Positions 18,940-27,704 of a stretch of DNA of 64,000 bases are shown here, piece by piece; position 1 is the stretch's first letter; every line of letters begins with the position of its first letter. This DNA comes from Streptomyces sp. NBC_00285 (GTDB lineage: Bacteria; Actinomycetota; Actinomycetes; Streptomycetales; Streptomycetaceae): contig NZ_CP108055.1 of assembly GCF_036174265.1 (NCBI RefSeq), forward strand, positions 3,472,001 through 3,536,000. The letters are read 5' to 3'. Below the pieces are notes generated by a model, which searched no databases, was not told the DNA's origin, and saw nothing but the letters and a program-made list of their open reading frames with translations. The position numbers and the translations under genes are program-made.

Positions 18940-20205
18940 TCAGGAGCCGGCCTTGTAGTCGGTGTCCATCTCGTCGAGGAGCTTTTCGGGCGTGGACTGC
19001 CCGCTGAAGATCTCCTGAAGGCCGCTGAGCATGGTCTGCTGGACCTTGGCGTTGGGCCACAGCTGGTCCATGAACGGCACGGTGCGGTCCGACGTGATGA
19101 ACTTGGACAGTTCGGCCAGGGACGGATCCGCCACGTACCCCGTGTCCGGCAGGGAGGGCAGACCGCCCTGCTTCTTGACGAACAGGTTCATGCCCTCGGG
19201 TGCCATCACGAAGTTCACGAACTTCAGGGCGAGTTCCTTGTTCTTCGCCTTGGCGTTGACGCCGTAGCCTGCGCCCGCAGCCGCCGGGATGAGGGTCTGG
19301 GACGGGTCGTCGGTGGCGGGCAGCGCCTTGAGCGTGAACGTGCCCTGCGGGTTCTTGCCCTTCAGAAGGGCGATCACCCAGTTGCCCTGGATGATGCCGA
19401 GCGTCTTGCCGGAGGCGGCGAGGGCCTGGCTGGCCTCGTAGTTCGTGCCCAGCGGGTTCTTCTGGAAGCAGCCGGTCTTCTCCATCGTCAGGTACTTGCC
19501 CAGGGCGGTGGCCCACTGCGACCGGGCGAAGGTGGCCTGGCCCGCCTGCATCTTCTGGTCGAAGTCGCGGTCCGGGCCGTAGACGGTCGTGGCGACCAGT
19601 GCGTACAGGACCAGCTGGGTCACCCAGTTGTCCTGGTTGCCGAGTGCGAAGGCGGGGGTTCCCTTGGCCTTCGCGGCCTTGCAGAAGGCCAGCAGATCGG
19701 TCCAGGTGTCGGGTGGGGTGAGGCCCGCCTTCTGCATGGCCTGCTCGTTGTACACAGCGCCGATGCCGTTCTGGCCGAAGATCGCGTTGTACGTCTTGCC
19801 CTCGTACTGCGCGACGGTCTTGATGGCGTCCGGCATCTTGGCGGCCCAGGGCTGGTCCGAAAGGTCGCGCAGGTAGCCGGGCTTGGCCAGGACGACCGTG
19901 GCGCCCGGGTTGCCGTTGCCGGGCCACACCGACATCACGTCGGGCGCGGTGCCCGAGGACAGCTGGGTGCGGATCTGCTGCTGGTACTGGTCGGCGCCGC
20001 TGGTGGTATAGCGGACCTTGACGCCGGGGTTGGCCTTCTCGAAGGCCTTGACGACGTCCTCGACGGAGCCCTGGTCGACGGAGGCGAGCGTCAGGGTCTT
20101 CGATCCCCCGCCGGAGTCTCCTGCCTTGGTACCGCCGCTGCAGGCGGCCAGCACCGCCACGGATGTCAGCGCCGCGATCAGGGCCGGGAGTGTGCGTGTC
20201 TTCAT
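18940..20205 (-). CDS. Sugar ABC transporter substrate-binding lipoprotein
   Basis: 421 residues. Lipobox VLAAC places lipidation at Cys22, after MKTRTLPALIAALTS. The mature part is a family-1 extracellular solute-binding protein (FEKANPGVKVRYTTSG, MSVWPGNGNP, KNKELALKFVNFVMAPEG). ATG at 20205 follows GAGGGG. It comes after the two permease genes and before the rhamnosidase, so the likely ligand is rhamnose or a rhamnose-containing oligosaccharide (inference from context). No ATPase gene is nearby; a shared MsiK-type ATPase elsewhere is usual in Streptomyces. Confidence 0.9.
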   Translation of the reverse strand: MKTRTLPALIAALTSVAVLAACSGGTKAGDSGGGSKTLTLASVDQGSVEDVVKAFEKANPGVKVRYTTSGADQYQQQIRTQLSSGTAPDVMSVWPGNGNPGATVVLAKPGYLRDLSDQPWAAKMPDAIKTVAQYEGKTYNAIFGQNGIGAVYNEQAMQKAGLTPPDTWTDLLAFCKAAKAKGTPAFALGNQDNWVTQLVLYALVATTVYGPDRDFDQKMQAGQATFARSQWATALGKYLTMEKTGCFQKNPLGTNYEASQALAASGKTLGIIQGNWVIALLKGKNPQGTFTLKALPATDDPSQTLIPAAAGAGYGVNAKAKNKELALKFVNFVMAPEGMNLFVKKQGGLPSLPDTGYVADPSLAELSKFITSDRTVPFMDQLWPNAKVQQTMLSGLQEIFSGQSTPEKLLDEMDTDYKAGS

Positions 20206-20260
20206 GAAGTCCCCCTCGGGGAAGAGCCACCGGGCATGAGGGACGGGTGGGCGGCGTGTG

Positions 20261-21082
20261 TCATCCGCGCAGCCCTCCCGCGAAGCCGTTGATGATGCTG
20301 CGCTGGAGCAGGAAGTAGACGAGCAGGACGGGCAGGATGCTGATCACCAGTGCGGCGAAGATGAGGTTCCAGTCGGTGACGTACTGACCGACGAACCCGG
20401 CGATGGCGACCGGCATGGTCTGCTGCGCGCTGCCGCTGAGATACAGCAACGGGGTGAAGAAGTCGTTCCAGATGGCGACCGTGTTGAGCACGAGGGCGGT
20501 CACCGTGATCGGTTTGAGCATCGGCAGGACGACGTGGCGGAACCCCTGGAGCGGGGTGCAGCCGTCGATCAGGGCGGCGTCCTCGAAGTCCCGGGGCAGG
20601 GCGCGCAGAAAACCGACGTAGAGGAAGACGGTGAACGGCACCTGCAGGCCGGAGTAGAAGAGGACCAACGCCCAGGGAGCGCCAAGGAGTCCCATGTCGC
20701 GCATGGTCTGGTAGAGCGGCAGCGCGGCCAGCTGGAAGGGCAGGACCAGGCCCAGGAGGAAGGTCAGATACGTTCCCCGGGACCAGCGGGCCGCTACGCG
20801 GGCCAGCGGGTAGGCCGCGAGCGACGAGACGGCCAGCACGATGACGACGCTGCACACCGTCACCAGGAGACTGTTGGCCAACGCCCCGCCGAGCGCGCCC
20901 TGTTGCCAGGCCTGGGTGAAGTTGTCCAGGGTGGGTGAGGTGGTCGGGCTGATGGGCGACGAGGTGTCCGACGCCGGGCGTACGGCCAGGTTGACCAGGA
21001 CGTACACCGGGAAGCCGACGACCAGGGCGGCGACGATCATCGCCAGTTCCAGCGCGAGGGTGCGGCGGCGGTAGCGGATCAT
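20261..21082 (-). CDS. Sugar ABC transporter permease (MalG type)
   Basis: 273 residues with six membrane segments. The cytoplasmic EAA loop is EDAALIDGCTPLQGFRHVVLP, the contact site for the ATPase. The C-terminus INGFAGGLRG is typical of MalG-like CUT1 permeases. ATG at 21082 overlaps the stop of the MalF-type permease (ATGA), so both subunits are made together. Confidence 0.92.
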   Translation of the reverse strand: MIRYRRRTLALELAMIVAALVVGFPVYVLVNLAVRPASDTSSPISPTTSPTLDNFTQAWQQGALGGALANSLLVTVCSVVIVLAVSSLAAYPLARVAARWSRGTYLTFLLGLVLPFQLAALPLYQTMRDMGLLGAPWALVLFYSGLQVPFTVFLYVGFLRALPRDFEDAALIDGCTPLQGFRHVVLPMLKPITVTALVLNTVAIWNDFFTPLLYLSGSAQQTMPVAIAGFVGQYVTDWNLIFAALVISILPVLLVYFLLQRSIINGFAGGLRG

Positions 21083-22026
21083 GACATGGTCCTCTCGTTG
21101 CGGGACAGCACGAGGTACTGACCGGTCGAGACGACCGCCACGATGATCGTGAGGACGACGGCGAGCGCGATGCTGTAGCCGAACTCGCCGAGTGTGAAGG
21201 CGTCCTTGTAGATCAGCGTGGAGAGGGTGTCGGTGGCGTGGCCGGGGCCGCCGCCCGTCAACGCGTAGACCTGGTCGAAGAGTTTGATCCCGCCGATGAT
21301 CGACAGCATCAGGTTGATGGTGAGGGCCGGGGCCAGCAGCGGGCGCGTGACCGACCAGAAGCGGCGCACGGGGCCCGCCCCGTCGATGGCGGCCGCCTCA
21401 TGGATCTCCTTGGGCACGGACTGAAGTCCGGCCAGGAAGATGACCATCGAGTAGCCGGCGTACTGCCAGACGATCACTCCGATCACCGACCACAAGGCGA
21501 CCTGCGGACTGCCCAGCCAGTCCTGCTGCCAGCCGTCCAGCCCCACGGCGCCGAACAGGCTGTTGACCGCGCCGTCCGGGCCGAGCAGGTTGCGCCAGAG
21601 GTAGGCGGTGACGATCGGGGTGATCACGGCCGGGGCGAACAGGAACACCCGGAGCGCGTTGCGGGACTTGATCGCCGAGTTGACGCCGAGGGCCAGCAGC
21701 AGACCCACGGCGTTCTGGACGACCGTGATCGACACGGCGATCAGCAGGGTGTGCCAGATGGCCTGCATTGCGTCGGGGTCGTCGAGTATGTCGGAGAAGT
21801 TGTCCAGGCCGATGAACGAGAAGTCGGGGTCGAGACCGTCCCAGTCGGTGAAGGCGTAGTAGACACCGCGGACACTCGGCACCAGGACCACGAAGGCGAA
21901 CAGCAGCAGCGCGGGCAGCGCGAACCACCAGGGCGGGGTGGTGCGCGCCCGCCGGACCTTCGGCACCGGCTCCGCATCCGGAGGCCGGTCATGGTCCGGC
22001 AGCTGCTCGTGCGGGGCGAGGGTCAT
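21079..22026 (-). CDS. Sugar ABC transporter permease (MalF type)
   Basis: 315 residues. A charged cytoplasmic N-terminus of about 35 residues precedes six membrane segments starting PPWWFALPALLLFAFVV. The EAA loop reads HEAAAIDGAGPVRRFWSVT. ATG at 22026 follows a strong GAGGAGGT; an in-frame ATG at 22044 would have its ribosome site replaced by the operator, so 22026 is preferred. It is the first gene of the operon permease-permease-binding protein-rhamnosidase. A perfect TGAAACGTTTCA palindrome lies 18 nt before the start, so LacI-type repression is expected. Confidence 0.92.
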   Translation of the reverse strand: MTLAPHEQLPDHDRPPDAEPVPKVRRARTTPPWWFALPALLLFAFVVLVPSVRGVYYAFTDWDGLDPDFSFIGLDNFSDILDDPDAMQAIWHTLLIAVSITVVQNAVGLLLALGVNSAIKSRNALRVFLFAPAVITPIVTAYLWRNLLGPDGAVNSLFGAVGLDGWQQDWLGSPQVALWSVIGVIVWQYAGYSMVIFLAGLQSVPKEIHEAAAIDGAGPVRRFWSVTRPLLAPALTINLMLSIIGGIKLFDQVYALTGGGPGHATDTLSTLIYKDAFTLGEFGYSIALAVVLTIIVAVVSTGQYLVLSRNERTMS

Positions 22027-22043
22027 CGACGGACCTCCTCTCA

Positions 22044-22055
22044 TGAAACGTTTCA
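22044..22055. promoter_or_regulatory. LacI-type operator O1 (TGAAACGTTTCA)
   Basis: Perfect 12-bp palindrome with the central CG typical of LacI/GalR operators, next to the ribosome site of the permease gene. A bound repressor would block transcription of the rhamnosidase operon. Confidence 0.75.
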
Positions 22056-22190
22056 AACAGAGTGTTGAATCGAGGCTCCAGCACTGCGGACTGTTGCGCG
22101 GGGCGCCGACCGGTTGTCGTCGTGGGTGATGCGGTCCAGGTGTCGGATGGTCCGGTGGTCGGATGCGGGGACGGATGACCCGGGGGCCGA

Positions 22191-22206
22191 TGGGTAACGT
22201 TTCCCA
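22191..22206. promoter_or_regulatory. LacI-type operator O2 (TGGGTAACGTTTCCCA)
   Basis: 16-bp near-palindrome with AACGTT core in the middle of the divergent region between the ABC operon and the lacI-type gene. It can serve either direction. Confidence 0.7.
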
Positions 22207-22339
22207 AAGGTGTTGCCAGACCCTAGAGAGCGTCCTGCGTGACGTCAAGATGCCGCACAAGCTGCGTGATTGTTACGGCGGCGACGCAGCTCAGCCCCTG
22301 CGACGGCCCCACCAAGTCGCGATTCCGCCCTACACTCGC

Positions 22340-22354
22340 CGACAACGTTTCCCG
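22340..22354. promoter_or_regulatory. LacI-type operator O3, upstream of the repressor gene
   Basis: CGACAACGTTTCCCG keeps the AACGTT core and one good arm. It lies 17 nt before the repressor ATG, so autoregulation is likely. Weaker than O1 and O2. Confidence 0.5.
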
Positions 22355-22370
22355 AAGGACAAGGAACCGG

Positions 22371-23408
22371 ATGGAGCCGCAGGCCCGGCCTCGACGCGTC
22401 ACCATCGTCGACGTCGCCCGTCACGCGCAGGTGTCCACGACAGCCGTCTCCAAGGTGCTGCGCAACGCGTACGGAGCCAGCCCCGAGATGCGCGCCAAGG
22501 TGCGCCGCGCGATCGACGAACTGGGCTACCGGCCGAACGCCGGCGCCAGGGGCCTGCGCGGACAGACGTACACCATCGGCGTCATGCTGCCCGACATCCG
22601 CAACCCCTTCTTCCCCGAGATCCTCGACGGCATCACCGCCTCGCTCGCGGACACCGAGTACCAGGTGCTCCTCGGCCCGGGCTGCAACGGGGAGAAGGAG
22701 GAGGCCCGCGTCACCGAGGCGATGGTCGACCGCGGCATGGACGGCATCATCCTGGTCGCACCGATCTCGCCACGCGCCCATATGGAGCGCATCGGCACCG
22801 CGGTGCCGACCGTCGTCATCGGCCGCCACGGCTCATCCCCCGCGTACGACACGGTGGCCGACGACGACATCGAGGGCGCCGCCCTGGTCGTCGGCCACCT
22901 GGCCGGCCTCGGACATCGCCGGATCGCCCACATCGAGCATCACGAGACCGACCCGACGCGCCTCACGGAAATGCCCAACGCCCGCCGCGCCGACGGCTAT
23001 CGCCAGGCCATGCGGCAGAACGGGCTGGAGGAGTGGATCGACGTCGTCTCCACCAGCTACACCCAGGACGGCGGTTACCGGGGCACGAAGGAACTGCTGA
23101 CCCGGCCCGTCCGGCCCACGGCCATCTTCGCCGGAGCGGACATCGTCGCCATGGGCGTGCTCGAAGCGGTCGCCGAAGCCGGTCTGTCCGTGCCCGGCGA
23201 CCTCTCGGTGGCCGGCTACGACAACACCACGTTCGCCGCGTTCGGCCCGATCTCCCTCACCAGCGTCGACCAGGGCGGTCGCGAGATGGGCCGGAACGCC
23301 GTACGCCTCCTCCTGGAACGGATCGCCGACCGTGGCCGCCGATCAGCCCAGATCACCCTCACTCCCACGCTCGTTCCGCGCCGGTCCACTGCGCGGCTGG
23401 CGGAGTAG
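22371..23408 (+). CDS. LacI-family transcriptional repressor
   Basis: 345 residues from ATG 22371 after AAGGA; an earlier ATG at 22239 would add 44 residues running through the operator region and is unlikely. The HTH is VTIVDVARHAQVSTTAVSKVLRN near residues 10-32, then the hinge GYRPNAGARGL. The periplasmic-binding fold follows (IGVMLPDIRNPFFPEILDG ... DLSVAGYDNTTFAAFGPISLTSVDQ). It is divergent from the ABC-rhamnosidase operon and flanked by AACGTT palindromes, so it most likely represses that operon and itself, with a rhamnose-related inducer (inference). Confidence 0.92.
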   Translation: MEPQARPRRVTIVDVARHAQVSTTAVSKVLRNAYGASPEMRAKVRRAIDELGYRPNAGARGLRGQTYTIGVMLPDIRNPFFPEILDGITASLADTEYQVLLGPGCNGEKEEARVTEAMVDRGMDGIILVAPISPRAHMERIGTAVPTVVIGRHGSSPAYDTVADDDIEGAALVVGHLAGLGHRRIAHIEHHETDPTRLTEMPNARRADGYRQAMRQNGLEEWIDVVSTSYTQDGGYRGTKELLTRPVRPTAIFAGADIVAMGVLEAVAEAGLSVPGDLSVAGYDNTTFAAFGPISLTSVDQGGREMGRNAVRLLLERIADRGRRSAQITLTPTLVPRRSTARLAE

Positions 23409-23436
23409 GGCGTCAGCTCCGAGTTGTGCAGCGGGC

Positions 23437-23456
23437 GTTCAATCGTTCGATTGAAC
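23437..23456. promoter_or_regulatory. Perfect palindrome GTTCAATCG-TT-CGATTGAAC
   Basis: Perfect 9-bp arms with a TT centre, 29 nt after the repressor stop and before the solute-binding gene. It could be an operator for a second regulator or a terminator for the repressor gene. The weak AT-rich stem and lack of a U-tract favour an operator. A partial half-site GTTGAATCG occurs at about 22063. Confidence 0.45.
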
Positions 23457-23471
23457 GTTGGATTAAGCCTG

Positions 23472-23487
23472 TGGGGAACGTTGCCCA
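23472..23487. promoter_or_regulatory. LacI-type operator O4 (TGGGGAACGTTGCCCA)
   Basis: 16-bp near-palindrome with AACGTT core, 97 nt upstream of the GTG of the next solute-binding protein. It suggests the binding protein belongs to the same regulon. Confidence 0.65.
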
Positions 23488-23583
23488 TCCGGGCGGGGCC
23501 AGGCAAGAATGAAGGGCGCCCGACGACCTTGGCCGCACCCAGCGCCGGGCTTCACCACCCCCCACGAGAGAGGCCTCCTCAGC

Positions 23584-24714
23584 GTGCCCACCTTCAGCAG
23601 ACGACATGTCCTGGCCACCAGTGCCGCCCTCGGCGTCGGAGCCCTCGGCGCCACCGCGACTCCGGCCACGGCCGCCCCGGCGGGTTACCGCGGTGCGGGC
23701 GGGCGCGAGGAGACGCGGACGCTCGACGAGCTCTACCAGGCCGCGCTCGCGGAGGGCGGGAAGCTCGTCGTGTACGCTGGCGGCGACACCCCCACCCAGC
23801 AGGACGGCACCAAGGCGGCCTTCAAGGCCCGCTTCCCGGACATCGACCTGACGCTGATCGTCGACTACAGCAAGTACCAGGACGTCCGCGTCGACAACCA
23901 GTTCGCCACCGGCACCCTCGTCCCGGACGTCGTCCAGCTCCAGACCCTCCAGGACTTCACCCGCTGGAAGGGACAGGGCCGCCTGCTGAACTACAAGCCC
24001 GCCGGATTCTCGAAGGTCTACGACGGGTTCAAGGACCCGCAGGGCGCCTGGGTGGCCACCACCGCGCTCGCCTTCAGCTTCATGTACAACACGGCCGCGG
24101 TCGGTTCGCAGACACCGCTCACCCCGCGTGACCTGGTCGACCCGAAGTGGAAGGGCAAGATCGCCTCCTCCTACCCGCACGACGACGACGCGGTGCTGTA
24201 CCTCTTCACGCTGTACGTGCAGAAGTACGGCTGGGACTGGGTGGCGAAGTTCGCCGCCCAGGACGTGCGGTTCGCGCGCGGCAGCAACACCCCGGGCGAT
24301 GCCGTCTTCGGCGGGCAGCAGGTCATCGGTGTCGGCACCGCGGGGTCCGCGGTCAGCACCTCTCCCGTGACGTTCGCCATCGACGCCGGACATCCGTTCA
24401 TGGCCTGGGGCCAGCGCGTGGCCGTCCTCAAGCAGGCGAAGAACTCCACGGCCGCCAAGCTGTTCCTCAACTGGCAGCTGTCGAAGGAGATGCAGAACGC
24501 TTCCTTCAACGGCTGGTCCGTCCGCACCGACATCACACCCCCGGCGGGACTGAAGCCGATGTGGGAGTACCCGAACGCCCACGTGGACGGCTTCCCCCGC
24601 TTCATGGAGGACCGCGCCGCGATCGAGCGCTGGAAGCAGACCTTCGCCCTGTACTTCGGCGAGGTCAAGGGCGACCCGACGCCCGGCTGGTTGGGACTGC
24701 ACCCAGGGGTATAG
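23584..24714 (+). CDS. Tat-exported ABC substrate-binding protein (iron(III)/family-1 type), orphan
   Basis: 376 residues from GTG 23584 (GAGAGAGG upstream); an ATG at 23509 would add 25 residues before the Tat signal. The signal FSRRHVLATSAALGVG has twin arginines and a cut near TAAPA. The mature part has VYAGGDTPTQQDGTKAAF, PDVVQLQTLQDFTRW, DPKWKGKIASSYPHDDDA and SKEMQNASFNGWSVR, as in AfuA/PotD-like binding proteins. It is not a lipoprotein and no permease genes adjoin it. The O4 box links it to the LacI-type repressor, so a carbohydrate-related ligand is as possible as iron. Confidence 0.8.
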   Translation: MPTFSRRHVLATSAALGVGALGATATPATAAPAGYRGAGGREETRTLDELYQAALAEGGKLVVYAGGDTPTQQDGTKAAFKARFPDIDLTLIVDYSKYQDVRVDNQFATGTLVPDVVQLQTLQDFTRWKGQGRLLNYKPAGFSKVYDGFKDPQGAWVATTALAFSFMYNTAAVGSQTPLTPRDLVDPKWKGKIASSYPHDDDAVLYLFTLYVQKYGWDWVAKFAAQDVRFARGSNTPGDAVFGGQQVIGVGTAGSAVSTSPVTFAIDAGHPFMAWGQRVAVLKQAKNSTAAKLFLNWQLSKEMQNASFNGWSVRTDITPPAGLKPMWEYPNAHVDGFPRFMEDRAAIERWKQTFALYFGEVKGDPTPGWLGLHPGV

Positions 24715-24834
24715 ACGTGGGGCGGGTGCGTCGGCCGGCGCGCCCGCGCCCGCGCCCGCCAGACCTGACACTCTGCCGCCCCGGGCTCGCAGCGCGAGGA
24801 AATGGGCGGTCTTGGCCCGCCGCGCCCACTGCGC

Positions 24835-25034
24835 CAGTTGCCTGCGCTCAGCTCGCGCAGGGCGACGACATCGTGCCCATCCCGGGCACCCGCAGCTCGC
24901 AGCGTCTGGAAGAGAACGTGGCCGCCGCGCAGGTCACGCTCACATCCGAGGACCTCGCCCGCGTCCAGGAGATCCTGCCGCACGGATCGGCCGGCTCCCG
25001 CTACCCGGCGGCCATGATGCCGACCTGGCAGTAA
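24835..25034 (+). pseudogene. C-terminal remnant of an aldo/keto reductase
   Basis: One frame reads LAQGDDIVPIPGTRSSQRLEEN, then LTSEDLARVQEILP, and ends YPAAMMPTWQ with TAA at 25032. This is the last helix-loop part of aldo/keto reductases, including the NADPH-binding IPGTR motif. The catalytic N-terminal two-thirds are missing, so this is a truncated fossil. The stretch 24715-24834 shows nothing recognisable. Confidence 0.7.
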
Positions 25035-25047
25035 CAACATGCTCGGG

Positions 25048-25698
25048 TCAGGTGGCCAGGCCTGCGTCGCGGGCCACGAGGGCGGCTTGGACGCGGTTGG
25101 TGACCTCCAGCGCGGTCAGGATGCGGCTCACGTGGGCCTTGACGGTGCTCTCGCGCATGGCGAGACGGGCGGCGATGTCGGCGTTGGTGTCGCCCTGGGC
25201 GAGCAGGGCGAGTACGTCGCGTTCGCGGGGGGTGAGCCGCTCCAGCCGGGCCTGGGCCGCGGTGACCTGGGGTTGGTTGGTGGCGTGGTAGCGGTCGATG
25301 AGGCGGCGGGCCGCGGCGGGGTGGAGCATGGCCGAGCCGGCGGCCACCAGGTGGACGGCGCGCAGTATTTCGGCGGGGTCGGTGTCCTTGAGCAGGAATC
25401 CGTCGGCTCCTGCGGCGAGGGCGTCGTAGACGTATTCGTCGAGGTCGAAGGTGGTCAGGGTGATCACCTTCGGCGGGTGGGGCAGGGCTCGCAGGCGGGC
25501 GGTGGCGGTGATGCCGTCCATGCGGGGCATGCGTACGTCGACGAGGGCGACGTCGATGCGGTGGGCGGTGGCCTGTTCGATGGCTTTCAGGCCGTCGGGG
25601 GCCTGGGCGACGACCTCGATGCCGGGGTCGCCGTCCAGGAGGTCGGCGAGGCCGAGGCGGACCAGGGCGTCGTCGTCGACGATCATGGTGCGGATCAT
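25048..25698 (-). CDS. NarL/DesR-family response regulator
   Basis: 216 residues. Receiver: VDDD at 8-10, Asp54 in ALVDVRMPRMDG, Lys in FLLKDTD. LuxR-type HTH at the C-terminus: LTPRERDVLALLAQGDTNADIA and STVKAHVSRILTAL. ATG 25698 overlaps the kinase stop (ATGA). Phosphorylated by the upstream DesK-type kinase, it likely binds near the divergent promoter region at 26898-26972. Confidence 0.93.
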   Translation of the reverse strand: MIRTMIVDDDALVRLGLADLLDGDPGIEVVAQAPDGLKAIEQATAHRIDVALVDVRMPRMDGITATARLRALPHPPKVITLTTFDLDEYVYDALAAGADGFLLKDTDPAEILRAVHLVAAGSAMLHPAAARRLIDRYHATNQPQVTAAQARLERLTPRERDVLALLAQGDTNADIAARLAMRESTVKAHVSRILTALEVTNRVQAALVARDAGLAT

Positions 25699-26897
25699 GT
25701 GCGGGTGCCGTTCTGTTCGATGCCGGCGGGGTGGGGGATGCGGGCGGCCAGTCGCCACGCGCCCGCGCCGGCCGGTCCGGCGTTCAGGCTGCCGCCGAGG
25801 GTGGTGACGCGTTCTCGCAGGCCGACGAGTCCGTAGCCGCTGCCGACGGTGTCCGTGCGGGGAGTGCCAGGAGGGTTGGTGACCTCGACGAGGGTGGCGG
25901 GCGGCCGGTAGTCGATGCGTACCGTCACCGGAGCGCCGTCGGCATGCTTGCGGGCGTTGGTCAGTGCTTCCTGGACGACGCGGTGCACGGCCAGGCGGTG
26001 GGTGGTGGGAGCCTGCTCGGGAAGGCCGTCGGTGGTCAGCTCGACGTGCTGGCCGGCGGCGCGGGCCTCGGCCGCCAGTTCCCCTACGTCCCCCATCACC
26101 GGTGTGAGCGCGGCGCCGGCCGGCGGGGCGTCGGGGTCGCGCAGCACACCGAGGACGTCGCGCAGGTCGGTGAGGGCCTCGGCGGATGCCGTGCGCAGCA
26201 GACCGAGCCGTTCGACGACCGGTGCGGGCAGCATGTCGCCCTTGGTGGCCAGCACGCCGGTGTGGAGCGCGATCAGGCTCAGGCGATGGGCCAGGACGTC
26301 GTGCATCTCGGCGGCGATACGGGAGCGTTCCGCGATGCGGGCCGCTTCCTCGCGCAGCTGCGACTGGACGCGCAGGTGCTCGACGTCGGCTGCCAGTGCC
26401 CGGACCAGGCGGCGCCGGCCACCCAGCCACAGCCCGACGAGGACGGCCAGCGCAGGGAGGAGCAGCGTGGACGCGTAGGTCTGCGCCGTCCACAGGGAGG
26501 TGGCCCGGTAGCTGAGCAGGTTGGCGCCCAGGGCGGCGACGGCACATCCCACCGCCACCCGCGCCCGGCGATCCACGGCCAGGTCGAACAGGGCGACTGC
26601 CAGCAGCGGCAGCAATGGCCATCCCCACCATGCCGTGGCCACGGTGACCAGCAGCGGCGCGACCGGCCGGCGCAGTCGGGGCACGAGCAGGGCCACTCCG
26701 CACACCAGCGCCGCGGTGATGACGGGGACCAGGTGGCGCCCGTCGAACGAGATGTCGTTCGACGCGGCGGCCAGTACGCACAACCCCACGAGTGCGCCTC
26801 GCCCGTAGGCCGCCCATCTGCGGCCTTCTCTGCTGCTCACCTGGCCCATGCTAGGCAGACCGGTGCGCCGTTCGGTCCGGCGGTCGGCGATGTTCAT
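25695..26897 (-). CDS. DesK-type sensor histidine kinase (HisKA_3)
   Basis: 400 residues. Membrane segments cover about 35-165. The dimerisation/H box is IAAEMHDVLAHRLSLI, followed by a HATPase domain with VVQEALTNARKH and SGYGLVGLRERV, typical of NarX/DesK kinases. ATG 26897 sits directly against a CCCCTAC-TTTC-GTAGGGG palindrome and has no spaced ribosome site, so a leaderless mRNA or the internal ATG 26849 are possible. Paired with the overlapping regulator. Divergent from the methyltransferase-DedA operon, which may be a target. Confidence 0.9.
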   Translation of the reverse strand: MNIADRRTERRTGLPSMGQVSSREGRRWAAYGRGALVGLCVLAAASNDISFDGRHLVPVITAALVCGVALLVPRLRRPVAPLLVTVATAWWGWPLLPLLAVALFDLAVDRRARVAVGCAVAALGANLLSYRATSLWTAQTYASTLLLPALAVLVGLWLGGRRRLVRALAADVEHLRVQSQLREEAARIAERSRIAAEMHDVLAHRLSLIALHTGVLATKGDMLPAPVVERLGLLRTASAEALTDLRDVLGVLRDPDAPPAGAALTPVMGDVGELAAEARAAGQHVELTTDGLPEQAPTTHRLAVHRVVQEALTNARKHADGAPVTVRIDYRPPATLVEVTNPPGTPRTDTVGSGYGLVGLRERVTTLGGSLNAGPAGAGAWRLAARIPHPAGIEQNGTRT

Positions 26898-26915
26898 CCC
26901 CTACTTTCGTAGGGG
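26898..26915. promoter_or_regulatory. Palindrome CCCCTAC-TTTC-GTAGGGG, candidate autoregulatory operator
   Basis: Perfect 7-bp arms, 4-nt spacer, abutting the kinase ATG in a 75-nt divergent intergenic region. Symmetry and site suit a dimeric NarL-type regulator controlling both directions. Confidence 0.6.
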
Positions 26916-26972
26916 GAAGCCGTCGCAGAACGGCGGATCCGATGCCGGTCGCTGCTTTCTAGCGTTGATTCC

Positions 26973-27704
26973 ATGAACGACTGGACCACCTCCCACGACC
27001 GTGTCCTGGCGCAGCGCAACGCCGAAGGCTGGATGTTCCTGATCGAGGCAGCCCGTGATCTGCGCACCACGGGTGCCATAGCCCCCAGCGGAAAGGCCCT
27101 GGCCCGCGCTCTGACCGATCCCGTACGGGCTCAGGCGCCCCGCCCGCTTGCGGTCCTGGAGGCCGGTGCCGGCACCGGCGCGGTCACCCGCACCCTGATA
27201 CCCGCACTGCCCCGAGCCAGCCGCCTGGACATCGTCGAGGCGAACCCACGTTTCGCCGCGCGACTGCGCCATCTCGTCACCACGCATCCAGACCTGGCTG
27301 CCAGGCCCGCACAGGTGAACGTGCATCAGACCTACGTCGAGCAGCTCGACAGCGACCAGAGGTACGACGTGATCGTCTCGGGGCTGCCGCTGACCAATTT
27401 CCCGCCCGTGCAGGTCGAGCGCATCATGGCCCGCTACATGGAACTGCTCCACCCCGGCGGCACGCTGACCTACTTCGCCTACCTCGGCACCCGCAAGGCG
27501 CGTGCCCTGACGGCATCGCGAGCCGAAGCCCGACGCCACGCCGCCGTCGACGACGTCATGGCCGCCTACCAGCGCACCTACGCCACAGGCCGCTGGACGG
27601 TATGGGCCAACGTTCCCCCCGCCTACGTCTGGCATCTGCAACGCCCTCTCGTCTCCACGGAAACGGACCAGCCCGAACCGCAGACCGGCTGGGCGAGTCG
27701 GTGA
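26973..27704 (+). CDS. SAM-dependent methyltransferase, phospholipid N-methyltransferase-like
   Basis: 243 residues. Class I Rossmann motif VLEAGAGTGAVTRTLIP (about 60-76) and IVEANPRFAARL as motif II; VSGLPLTNFP resembles the motif IV region of PmtA/KsgA-like enzymes. COG3963-type proteins methylate phosphatidylethanolamine or act on rRNA-like targets; the context with a DedA membrane protein favours a lipid substrate. ATG 26973 has no clear ribosome site. The stop overlaps the next gene (GTGA). A related but frameshifted gene lies at 49573. Confidence 0.75.
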   Translation: MNDWTTSHDRVLAQRNAEGWMFLIEAARDLRTTGAIAPSGKALARALTDPVRAQAPRPLAVLEAGAGTGAVTRTLIPALPRASRLDIVEANPRFAARLRHLVTTHPDLAARPAQVNVHQTYVEQLDSDQRYDVIVSGLPLTNFPPVQVERIMARYMELLHPGGTLTYFAYLGTRKARALTASRAEARRHAAVDDVMAAYQRTYATGRWTVWANVPPAYVWHLQRPLVSTETDQPEPQTGWASR

